9,729 bases of DNA from Bradyrhizobium sp. Lineage in GTDB: Bacteria; Pseudomonadota; Alphaproteobacteria; Rhizobiales; Xanthobacteraceae. A program made the position numbers and the translations under genes. Of this stretch, positions 1 through 5,185 are shown piece by piece. Below the pieces are notes generated by a model. It was not told the DNA's origin, did no database searches, and worked only from the letters and a program-made list of their open reading frames with translations. The stretch spans positions 1 through 9,729 of the forward strand of contig JAFAUV010000043.1 in the NCBI GenBank assembly GCA_019243075.1, read 5' to 3'. Each line of letters starts with the position of its first letter. The stretch's first letter is position 1.

Positions 1-130
1 CGGCAGCGGCGAGACGGGGCAGGGACCTGCTGCCGCGTCGATCGCAAATGCGATTGCCAATGCTACCGGCAAGCGGCTACGAGATTTGCCTCTGACGCGA
101 AAACGCATCAAGGATGCGATCGACGCGTAA
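1..130 (+). CDS. Molybdopterin-binding subunit of a xanthine dehydrogenase/aldehyde oxidase-family enzyme, C-terminus only
   Basis: Partial gene: only the last 42 codons and a TAA stop are inside the window, and the first full codon begins at base 2. The peptide starts GSGETGQGPAAASIANAIAN and continues with ATGKRLRDLPLT. This matches the conserved C-terminal end of the large molybdenum-cofactor subunits, where a G-x-G-E-x-G motif is followed by small residues and ATG-K-R-(I/L)-R-x-LPL. In this family the glutamate of GxGE is the active-site base that activates the Mo-bound hydroxyl; that role is family knowledge, not shown here. The subunit type (isoquinoline 1-oxidoreductase beta-like, nicotinate dehydrogenase-like or aldehyde dehydrogenase) cannot be decided from so short a piece. 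A 60-bp gap separates it from the quinone oxidoreductase in the same direction, so co-transcription is possible. Confidence 0.8.
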   Translation, partial: GSGETGQGPAAASIANAIANATGKRLRDLPLTRKRIKDAIDA

Positions 131-133
131 CGT

Positions 134-151
134 CCTGCCGCGCCTGGCAGG
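134..151 (+). terminator. Possible hairpin just after the molybdoenzyme gene
   Basis: CCTGCC (134-139) and GGCAGG (146-151) form a perfect 6-bp GC-rich stem with a 6-nt loop, 3 nt after the stop codon. There is no T-run after it, so it is at best a weak or factor-assisted terminator, and it could simply be chance in GC-rich DNA. Confidence 0.3.
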
Positions 152-190
152 CGCCAAACTGGTTCAACAAATCTCAAGGGAGTAAACGTC

Positions 191-1165
191 ATGACGCATG
201 CCATCCGTTTTCATAAGACCGGCGGCCCCGAGGTTCTGGTCTGGGAGGAGGTCCAACTCGGCAAACCCGGACCGGGCCAAGCGCGCATCCGCCACACCGC
301 GGTGGGCCTGAACTTCGTCGACATCTATAACCGCTCCGGTCTCTATCCCGGGCAATTGCCGAGCGGGCTCGGCGGCGAGGGCGCCGGCGTGATCGAGGAA
401 GTGGGATCCGGCGTGAGCGATTTCAGGCCGGGCGACCGCGTCGCCTATGGCGCTGCGCCGATCGGCGCCTATTCCGAAGCGCGGCTGATTCCCGCCGATC
501 GCCTGATCAAGCTGCCCGACAGCATCGACGACAAGACCGCCGCCGCGATGATGCTCAAGGGCCTCACCACGCAATACCTGATCCGTCAGACCTATCGGGT
601 CAAATCCGGTGACACCATCCTGCTGCACGCGGCCGCCGGCGGCGTCGGCCTGATCCTGAGCCAATGGGCCAAACATCTCGGCGCGACCGTGATCGGCACC
701 GTCGGCAGTGAGGAGAAGGCGAAGCTCGCCAAGGAACATGGCTGTGCCCACACCATCATCTACACCAAGGAAGATTTCGTGAAGCGCGTCGACGAGATCA
801 CCGGCGGCAAGAAAGTGCCGGTCGTCTACGACTCCGTCGGCAAGGACACCTTCCTGAAATCGCTGGATTGCCTCGCGCCGCTCGGCGTTGCCGCACTGTT
901 CGGCCAATCCTCAGGCAGCGTCGAGCCGCTGAACCTCGGCCTGCTCGCGCAGAAAGGCTCGCTCTACGTCACTCGCCCGACACTCAACACCTACGCCGCC
1001 AGGCATGAGAACCTGGTCGCGATGGCGAAAGAACTGTTCGACGTGGTGCAGTCCGGTGCGGTCAAGATCGAGGTGCGCCAGACCTATCCGCTCAAGGATG
1101 CCGCCAAGGCTCATGCCGATCTTGCGGCGCGCAAGACCACGGGCTCGACGGTGTTCCTGGTCTGA
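191..1165 (+). CDS. qor: NADPH:quinone oxidoreductase, zinc-independent MDR family
   Basis: 324 residues, the usual full length for E. coli-type quinone oxidoreductase. The N-terminal catalytic domain (about 1-125) carries the family run INRSGLYPG-type segment (44-54) and LPSGLGGEGAG (56-66), as in E. coli Qor. The Rossmann domain has HAAAGGVG (146-153), the nucleotide-binding loop of quinone reductases, followed by WAKHLGATVIGTVGS. VVYDSVGKDT (211-220), SLDCL (224-228) and KGSLYVTRP (255-263) also match Qor. No cluster of zinc-ligand cysteines is present, in keeping with zinc-independent members. The family reduces quinones in the cytoplasm with NADPH. The ATG at 191 is preceded by AAGGGAG (176-182), 8 nt upstream. 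It lies downstream of a molybdoenzyme gene in the same direction, but a shared pathway is only a guess. Confidence 0.95.
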   Translation: MTHAIRFHKTGGPEVLVWEEVQLGKPGPGQARIRHTAVGLNFVDIYNRSGLYPGQLPSGLGGEGAGVIEEVGSGVSDFRPGDRVAYGAAPIGAYSEARLIPADRLIKLPDSIDDKTAAAMMLKGLTTQYLIRQTYRVKSGDTILLHAAAGGVGLILSQWAKHLGATVIGTVGSEEKAKLAKEHGCAHTIIYTKEDFVKRVDEITGGKKVPVVYDSVGKDTFLKSLDCLAPLGVAALFGQSSGSVEPLNLGLLAQKGSLYVTRPTLNTYAARHENLVAMAKELFDVVQSGAVKIEVRQTYPLKDAAKAHADLAARKTTGSTVFLV

Positions 1166-1176
1166 GTTCGTGGGAG

Positions 1177-1206
1177 GCGCGTCGCCTGCTCGCGCGGGCA
1201 ACGCGC
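1177..1206. terminator. GC-rich hairpin between convergent genes
   Basis: GCGCGT (1177-1182) pairs with ACGCGC (1201-1206). After one C-A mismatch, GCCTG (1184-1188) pairs with CGGGC (1195-1199) with one G-U pair, leaving a 6-nt loop. It lies between the stop of the quinone oxidoreductase (1165) and the stop of the convergent permease (1224), where a shared terminator is expected. The nearest T-run (1222-1225) is 15 nt away, so it is not a classic intrinsic terminator. Confidence 0.4.
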
Positions 1207-1223
1207 ACTTCGCCGATGCTGTT

Positions 1224-2549
1224 TTATTTCGTCGCCGGGATTGCGGGAGCTCGCTCAAGGGCGTCGTCGTGACGAAGGCTGAGCACGATGCCCATGGCGA
1301 CAAGGCCCAGTCCGGACAACAGCAACAGGCCGCCGGTATAGCTGCCGGTGTGGTCCTTGATCCAGCCCATTGCGAACGGACCGGCGAAGCCTGCAAGATT
1401 GCCGATCGAGTTGACCACCGCGATCCCGGCTGCCGCGGCCGCCCCCGACAGGAAGGCGGTCGGCAGCGTCCAGAATACCGGCAGGCAGGCGAAGATGCCG
1501 AAGCCGGCGACGCAGAACGAGATCATCTTGAGCGTGGGGTCGTCGAGCACCGTGGAGGCGGCAATGCCGGCCGCCGCGATGATCAGCGGGATCGCCGTGT
1601 GCCAGCGCCGCTCGCCGACACGATCGGAGCGCAGGCCCCACCAGACCATGGCGATGGTGCCGACCGCGTAGGGGATGGCAGAGACCACCGTCGTCGTGAA
1701 GGTCGTCAGACCAAAGGTCTTGACGATCTGCGGCAGGAAGAAGCCCAGCCCGTAATTGGTTGCGACCGCGCCGAAATAGACCAGGCTCAGGCCGATCACC
1801 TTCGGATTCACCAACACCTGAGCCACGGTGAAGTCCTGCACGGCCTCGCGCTGCCTGCGCTCGAGCGTGAGCCGCTCGGCCAGCCAGTTGCGCTCGTCTG
1901 GAGCAAGCCAGTCGGCGTCTGCCGGCCGGTCCGTCAGATAGAAGAACACGATGCCCGCAAGAATGAGCGCAGGAACCGCCTCGAGAATGAACAGCCACTG
2001 CCAGCCAGCCAGGCCGCCCAAGCCGTGCAATGACAGCAACACGCCCGAGATCGGCGCGCCGATGACGGTCGAGAGCGGGATTGCGGCCATGAAGTAGCCG
2101 ACGATACGGGCGCGATATTCTGCCGGGAACCACAGGGTCAGGTAGAAGATGATGCCTGGGAAGAAGCCGGCTTCGGCGGCGCCCAGGAGAACGCGGATCA
2201 GGTAGAAGGCGTTCTCATTGCCCATTCCGGTGGATCTGGCGATGTCAGGGATAAACGCCATAAGGCCGGACAGGATGCCCCAGCTTACCATGATGCGGGC
2301 GATCCACTTGCGTGCGCCGAAACGCTCCAGCATCAGGTTCGAGGGTACCTCGAAGACGAAATAGGCGAGGAAGAAGATGCCGGCGCCGAAGCCGAACGCC
2401 GTCTGCGACAGGCCGAGATCCTGGTTCATCGTCAAGGCGGCGAAGCCGACATTGACCCGATCGAGGTAAGCGACGAAATAGCAAAGGATGAGAAAAGGCA
2501 CGAGACGCTTCGTGACCTTGGCGAGGGTACTGGTTTCCAGACTGTTCAT
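1224..2549 (-). CDS. MFS transporter, anion:cation symporter (ACS) family
   Basis: 441 residues from the ATG at 2549, a typical length. It reads as a 12-helix permease of the inner membrane. ACS hallmarks are visible: YFVAYLDRVNVGFAALTMNQDLGLS (24-48) in helix 1, then FVFEVPSNLMLERFGARKWIARIMVSWG (64-91) spanning the helix 2-3 loop, and LGAAEAGFFPGIIFYLTLWFP (122-142) around helix 4. Relatives take up organic anions such as tartrate, phthalate, glucarate or 4-hydroxyphenylacetate with protons; the substrate here cannot be read from the sequence. An in-frame TTG at 2567 would add six residues. Neither start has a convincing Shine-Dalgarno site, and ATG was preferred. The 270 bases upstream (2550-2819) contain no gene I can support. 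No regulator or catabolic gene for a substrate adjoins it. Confidence 0.9.
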   Translation of the reverse strand: MNSLETSTLAKVTKRLVPFLILCYFVAYLDRVNVGFAALTMNQDLGLSQTAFGFGAGIFFLAYFVFEVPSNLMLERFGARKWIARIMVSWGILSGLMAFIPDIARSTGMGNENAFYLIRVLLGAAEAGFFPGIIFYLTLWFPAEYRARIVGYFMAAIPLSTVIGAPISGVLLSLHGLGGLAGWQWLFILEAVPALILAGIVFFYLTDRPADADWLAPDERNWLAERLTLERRQREAVQDFTVAQVLVNPKVIGLSLVYFGAVATNYGLGFFLPQIVKTFGLTTFTTTVVSAIPYAVGTIAMVWWGLRSDRVGERRWHTAIPLIIAAAGIAASTVLDDPTLKMISFCVAGFGIFACLPVFWTLPTAFLSGAAAAAGIAVVNSIGNLAGFAGPFAMGWIKDHTGSYTGGLLLLSGLGLVAMGIVLSLRHDDALERAPAIPATK

Positions 2550-2801
2550 TGGGTCGGCCCGTTGCAACTATGTTTGAACACGCCTGTGGGGCAAAAGGGT
2601 TCCCAGGCTTGAGGGCACAGTGACAACATTGTGTCGCGGGAAGCAAGACATCGACAGTGCGGTGCAATATGCGCGGACGGCTTCGCTGGATGGCCGAAGA
2701 TTGCTGCGCGGCCGATATCGATCGTCGCCCAAGCCCCCGGGATCGACGTAGCCCTTGCGCGTCCTGATTGCCTATCAAGCGCTTGCATCGGGGCAGCCCA
2801 T

Positions 2802-2816
2802 GCCCGTCGGTCGGGC
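2802..2816 (-). terminator. Possible hairpin downstream of the 91-aa gene
   Basis: GCCCG (2802-2806) and CGGGC (2812-2816) form a perfect 5-bp stem with a 5-nt loop, 3 nt beyond the stop of the 91-aa gene on the minus strand. There is no T-run, and other GGGC/GCCC pairings are possible nearby (2791-2805), so support is weak. Confidence 0.25.
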
Positions 2817-2819
2817 GAG

Positions 2820-3095
2820 TCACGCCGTCTCGTGCTTGCGCAAATCCCTGATGTGATCGAACCGGATGGACTGCAGATCGGCTTCCGATGCCCCGATAGC
2901 CGGCAAGGCGGCTTCCGCCAGGATTTTCTCCGTGACATCGTCGACCGAGCTATCCACGATCTCGTGAATGAAGCTGATATTCTTGTACTCGCCGGAGGCG
3001 ACGCGCGAGACTACCTCGCGCCGCGTCATCTCGGGATCGACCACGGCCTCGCGCCCACGGCGGCCGTAATCGATCATCACCACGAAATATTGCAT
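2820..3095 (-). CDS. Small protein of unknown function under operator control
   Basis: 91 residues, not recognised as a named family. It begins MQYFVVMIDYGRRGREAVVDP and is a mixed alpha/beta, rather acidic soluble protein with no signal peptide, membrane segment or cysteine. Support for it as a real gene comes from its promoter: a near-consensus sigma-70 promoter lies directly upstream, with a perfect 7-1-7 palindrome in the spacer that matches the operators of the neighbouring repressor. The predicted transcription start falls on or one base from the ATG at 3095, and no Shine-Dalgarno sequence is present, so the mRNA is probably leaderless. It lies 117 bp downstream of the repressor in the same direction but appears to have its own promoter. 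Its place among the repressor's targets suggests a product made when the repressor is inactivated; its action is unknown. Confidence 0.75.
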   Translation of the reverse strand: MQYFVVMIDYGRRGREAVVDPEMTRREVVSRVASGEYKNISFIHEIVDSSVDDVTEKILAEAALPAIGASEADLQSIRFDHIRDLRKHETA

Positions 3096-3101
3096 GCGCG
3101 C

Positions 3102-3130
3102 ATTATTTCTGAAATTCAGAATGGAGTCAA
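3102..3130 (-). promoter_or_regulatory. Sigma-70 promoter of the 91-aa gene
   Basis: On the minus strand the -35 is TTGACT (3130-3125) and the -10 is AATAAT (3107-3102), each 5 of 6 to consensus, with an ideal 17-bp spacer. Counting 6-7 bases beyond the -10 puts the start point at about 3095-3096, at the initiation codon. The -35 also overlaps a GAnTC site (GAGTC, 3124-3128). Confidence 0.75.
3107..3121. promoter_or_regulatory. Operator A, perfect palindrome inside the 91-aa gene promoter
   Basis: TTCTGAAATTCAGAA has two identical 7-bp arms around a single central base. It fills most of the -35/-10 spacer and touches the -10, so a bound repressor would exclude RNA polymerase. It matches four other sites in this module. 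Confidence 0.75.
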
Positions 3131-3138
3131 GTAGAGAA

Positions 3139-3153
3139 TTACGACAATCAGAA
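3139..3153. promoter_or_regulatory. Operator B, degenerate second site upstream of the 91-aa gene
   Basis: TTACGACAATCAGAA differs from operator D (3886-3900) at only two positions. Its centre is 32 bp from that of operator A, about three helical turns, so dimers on A and B would sit on the same face of the DNA. It is the weakest palindrome of the five. Confidence 0.55.
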
Positions 3154-3212
3154 AAAGAGTACGGGGACGGAGCGAATCGGCTGGAAGGGTGCCTCGCGAT
3201 TCACCGCCGACC

Positions 3213-3830
3213 TCATTTCGCGGCCTTCGATCTCCGCGAGCGCGTGGCCGCCTTGGCCCGCATCCGCTCGATCTGGCCCCTCGGCAGGGTGACACAGATT
3301 TCCCCGATCCATTCCAGCTTGACGCCGTTGATCGGCTTGGCGTTGAAGCTCGTCAGATTGACCTGGCTCGGGGATTTGCCGCGCTCGATCGTCTTCAGGT
3401 AACGCTGGCCGGTCTTGAGCCGTACCACCGCCTCCTCGCCAAAGAAGCTGGCCAGCGGGTGGCGCTGCTCGCGATAGACCACGATGACGTCGCCGTTTTC
3501 ATATTTCGGCAGCATCGAATCGCCGGTGACCTCGAAGGCGATGGTTTCCCCCGAGATGGGGAAGGGGAGTTCGACCTCGCCGAGGCCCTCGGGCGGCACC
3601 TGCTCGACCTCCGGCTCGATGGTCGCGCCCGCCCCGACCCGGCCCATGATCGGGACCGAGTTCAGGCCGAGATATTCCATAATTGGCCCAATTTCGGAGG
3701 CCTTGATCAGGCGCTGACCCCCCAGAATCTCGGAAACGGCACCCGCGCGCACGCCCATGGCGCGGGCAAGCCCGCCCTTGGACTTGCCCGTCCTCTCGAG
3801 GGCCCGTTCAATCATTGCAACATCCAGCAT
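3213..3830 (-). CDS. Phage-type repressor, XRE helix-turn-helix plus LexA/S24 self-cleavage domain
   Basis: 205 residues from the ATG at 3830. An XRE/cI-like helix-turn-helix occupies about residues 5-55 (GGLARAMGVRAGAVSEIL, 19-36). The C-terminal half is a LexA/UmuD/cI-type S24 domain: a probable Ala67-Gly68 cleavage bond in GRVGAGA, nucleophile Ser105 in VTGDSMLP, and general base Lys146 in GQRYLKTI. In this family RecA filaments formed after DNA damage stimulate cleavage at Ala-Gly, which inactivates the repressor. All three elements are intact here. The C-terminal tail is basic. It is not canonical LexA, which has a winged-helix N-terminus. AGGAGGT four nt before 3830 supports this start; an alternative ATG at 3845 also has a ribosome site and adds five residues. 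Palindromes around its promoter indicate autorepression. A prophage-derived or domesticated immunity repressor is the best reading. Confidence 0.92.
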   Translation of the reverse strand: MLDVAMIERALERTGKSKGGLARAMGVRAGAVSEILGGQRLIKASEIGPIMEYLGLNSVPIMGRVGAGATIEPEVEQVPPEGLGEVELPFPISGETIAFEVTGDSMLPKYENGDVIVVYREQRHPLASFFGEEAVVRLKTGQRYLKTIERGKSPSQVNLTSFNAKPINGVKLEWIGEICVTLPRGQIERMRAKAATRSRRSKAAK

Positions 3831-3834
3831 GGCT

Positions 3835-3857
3835 ACCTCCTGCATGGTCCGCCTCCC
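3835..3857 (-). promoter_or_regulatory. Two ribosome binding sites giving two possible starts for the repressor
   Basis: Minus-strand AGGAGGT (3841-3835) lies 4 nt before the ATG at 3830, and GGGAGG (3857-3852) lies 6 nt before the in-frame ATG at 3845. Either or both may be used. A further ATG at 3914 is excluded because it lies upstream of the predicted promoter elements. Confidence 0.6.
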
Positions 3858-3860
3858 TTT

Positions 3861-3875
3861 TTCCGAATTTCGGAA
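3861..3875. promoter_or_regulatory. Operator C, perfect palindrome at the repressor start point
   Basis: TTCCGAATTTCGGAA is a perfect 7-1-7 palindrome. It covers the predicted transcription start of the repressor, just upstream of its ribosome binding sites, a position suited to autorepression. Confidence 0.75.
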
Positions 3876-3905
3876 TGAATAGCAATTACGAATATCAGAA
3901 ATCAA
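3876..3905 (-). promoter_or_regulatory. Promoter of the repressor gene
   Basis: Minus-strand -35 TTGATT (3905-3900) and -10 TATTCA (3881-3876), 18 bp apart, with a TG one base before the -10 (extended -10; the T is 3884 and the G is 3883). Operator D fills the spacer and overlaps the end of the -35. The -10 is weak on its own, so the exact call is tentative. Confidence 0.5.
3886..3900. promoter_or_regulatory. Operator D, in the repressor promoter spacer
   Basis: TTACGAATATCAGAA, an imperfect palindrome of the same 15-bp family, centred 25 bp from operator C and 33 bp from operator E. Its position between the repressor -35 and -10 fits negative autoregulation. Confidence 0.7.
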
Positions 3906-3907
3906 GC

Positions 3908-3936
3908 TTGACATTTATTTCTGAATATCGGAATGT
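3908..3936 (+). promoter_or_regulatory. Promoter of the GcrA-like gene
   Basis: A perfect -35 TTGACA (3908-3913) is followed after 17 bp by a poor -10 (GAATGT, 3931-3936; an 18-bp spacer gives AATGTT). The weak -10 may mean it needs an activator. Operator E lies in the spacer and reaches into the -10. A GAnTC site (GATTC, 3951-3955) follows just beyond the predicted start point. Confidence 0.5.
3919..3933. promoter_or_regulatory. Operator E, over the GcrA-like gene promoter
   Basis: TTCTGAATATCGGAA, an imperfect member of the palindrome family. It is placed between -35 and -10 much like operator A in the 91-aa gene promoter, shifted by 2 bp. Confidence 0.7.
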
Positions 3937-4025
3937 TCCGGCCTCGCGCCGATTCGCAGCCAGGCGGCCGGCGCGCAGGGAAGGATCGATCATGCAATCA
4001 TCGAGTTGGAGGCCGGAACATTCCG
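3929..4025. repeat. 16-bp perfect inverted repeat around the GcrA-like gene start
   Basis: CGGAATGTTCCGGCCT (3929-3944) is the exact reverse complement of AGGCCGGAACATTCCG (4010-4025). The 65 bases between hold the leader, ribosome binding site and start codon of the GcrA-like gene. Each arm also contains its own short palindrome, GGAA-NN-TTCC. The left arm overlaps the end of operator E, and the right arm is coding (residues 7-12). Confidence 0.8.
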
Positions 4026-4549
4026 AGACGCTGCGCGAACAAATCGTGCGAGGCAGGTCCTACGGCGAGGCGGTCCAGGCCATCAATGCGAAATTCGGAA
4101 CCGCCTATACCCGCAGCGCCGCGATCGGCCGCGGCAAGCGGATGGGTCTTGCCGCTCCCGCGCCGTCCGAAAGCCGCGCGATGCTGGTTCCGCGGTCACA
4201 GAACCCGACGAAGAAGCGAATGAGGAAGCAGAGCGAGCATCGCGCCGCCGAGCTCAGGCCGAAACCCGGGCTGGGGCCGGTCGAAGGCGCGGCCGAGCAT
4301 CCCGAGCCGGCGAGATTGCGCTGCGTCGGGATCAGCCCGCGGCTGGTCTCGCTCCTCGAACTTCAAGCCGATGAGTGCCGCTATCCCTATGGCGGCGACA
4401 AGGAGGGTGAGGCCATCAGCTTCTGCGGCCATCCTTGCGATCGCGGTTCCAGCTACTGCGCTGCGCATTTTCAGCTGACGCGGGCTCCAGCCACCGAACC
4501 CGAACGTCCGGCCGCCCCTTTCGTGCTGCGGCTCGTCCAGGCCGCCTGA
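3992..4549 (+). CDS. GcrA-family transcriptional regulator (paralogue or phage-type)
   Basis: 185 residues. The N-terminus (about 4-54) has the GcrA pattern: Trp6, an early helix, then SAAIGRGKRMGL (42-53), which corresponds to the NAVIGKVHRLGL-type recognition segment of GcrA. A basic, proline-rich linker follows. The C-terminal part contains CRYPYGGDKEGEAISFCGHPCD (129-150) and YCAAHF (155-160), the GcrA cysteine/histidine block with Cys129, Cys145, Cys149 and Cys156, possibly metal binding. In Caulobacter GcrA binds sigma-70 and promoters with methylated GAnTC. This protein lacks the usual GcrA opening and sits beside a phage-type repressor, so it is probably not the essential housekeeping copy. 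The start at 3992 has GGGAAGGA (3978-3985), 6 nt upstream. It is divergent from the repressor and is followed after 30 bp by the 201-aa gene, probably one operon. Confidence 0.8.
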   Translation: MQSSSWRPEHSETLREQIVRGRSYGEAVQAINAKFGTAYTRSAAIGRGKRMGLAAPAPSESRAMLVPRSQNPTKKRMRKQSEHRAAELRPKPGLGPVEGAAEHPEPARLRCVGISPRLVSLLELQADECRYPYGGDKEGEAISFCGHPCDRGSSYCAAHFQLTRAPATEPERPAAPFVLRLVQAA

Positions 4550-4579
4550 TCACGCAGATTTTCTTTCATTGGAGGAAGC

Positions 4580-5185
4580 ATGACACGTCGCAGGAGATCG
4601 TTTCGCGCGGCAAAAGTTCACGACCGGCGTTCGCGCGATCTGCCGCGCAATACCGAAGTTGCCGCGGTCGAGGTGGACGATCCGCTGGCGCTGGAAGCCG
4701 GCGAGAAGATCGTGGCGCTCAGGTCGATCCGAAACGATCCGCTGGCCCGGCTGCATTCGCACGGACAAATCAACGAGGCGCAATATCGGGGCGGGCGTGC
4801 CTTCCAGCACGATTGGGAGCGCGCCGAGCGCGGGCCGCAGGCGGTCGATCCGACCCGCGAATATGTCGACGGTGTGCAGACCCGCGAGCCGATCACCGAG
4901 GGGCAGCGCAAGGCCGTGCTCCGCCTGAACCGGGTCGAGCGCGAGCTCGGTGCTGACGGATCGGCGCTGGTGCACGACGTGCTGGTCCAGGGCATGACCA
5001 TGGCGCAGATCGGCCAGCGGCGCGGCCTCTCGACCCAGCGCTGGAAGGATTATTTTTCACGGCGCTTTCAGGAGTGCCTCGATCGGCTGGCGCTGATTTA
5101 CGGGTTTGCCACGGACCACGGACGGCCGCACCGGCGCGATCAGAACGGGCCGGCATTGAAGCTGAGCGGCTGCACCACATCGTAG
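4580..5185 (+). CDS. Putative DNA-binding protein resembling DUF6456, phage-module type
   Basis: 201 residues, not firmly recognised. The N-terminus (1-20) is very basic. The segment RNDPLARLHSHGQINEAQYRGGRAFQHDWERA (51-82) resembles the start of DUF6456 domains (PLxRL, then A/GQxxAGxRLxxDxxRA). After a linker, residues 127-175 (SALVHDVLVQGMTMAQIGQRRGLSTQRWKDYFSRRFQECLDRLALIYG) look like a helix-turn-helix ending in the xxLDRLAxxYG-type helix of that family. The family match is from memory of motifs and is tentative. Such proteins occur in alphaproteobacterial prophages and next to regulators. The start has GGAGGA (4571-4576), 3 nt upstream. It lies 30 bp behind the GcrA-like gene and should share its promoter and operator. 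The last 15 codons and the stop overlap the 3' end of the BamA-like gene on the other strand. Confidence 0.75.
   Translation: MTRRRRSFRAAKVHDRRSRDLPRNTEVAAVEVDDPLALEAGEKIVALRSIRNDPLARLHSHGQINEAQYRGGRAFQHDWERAERGPQAVDPTREYVDGVQTREPITEGQRKAVLRLNRVERELGADGSALVHDVLVQGMTMAQIGQRRGLSTQRWKDYFSRRFQECLDRLALIYGFATDHGRPHRRDQNGPALKLSGCTTS

Noticed and set aside
1005..2033. 342-codon plus-strand frame over the quinone oxidoreductase end and the permease
   Set aside because: Shadow of two genes with clear family signatures; its translation is arginine-rich and has no recognisable motif.
2622..2635. GACAACATTGTGTC, a partial palindrome upstream of the MFS gene
   Set aside because: Two central pairs fail, it is about 70 bases from the start codon, and no regulator adjoins it; too weak to call an operator.
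2631..3134. 167-codon plus-strand frame over the gap and the 91-aa gene
   Set aside because: Its second half is the antisense of the 91-aa gene, which has a strong promoter on the other strand; no motif or ribosome site supports it.
3189..3878. 229-codon plus-strand frame opposite the repressor
   Set aside because: Antisense of the repressor, with no ribosome site or motif, and it runs through an operator.
3815..3991. Upstream extension of the GcrA-like protein
   Set aside because: The extension would run through the repressor ribosome sites and all three operators; the ATG at 3992 has a good ribosome site and fits the GcrA N-terminus.
4086..4100. Operator-like sequence ATGCGAAATTCGGAA inside the GcrA-like gene
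   Set aside because: The right half fits, but the left half differs at two key positions and it encodes normal codons (NAKFG); likely chance, though a genome scan could revisit it.
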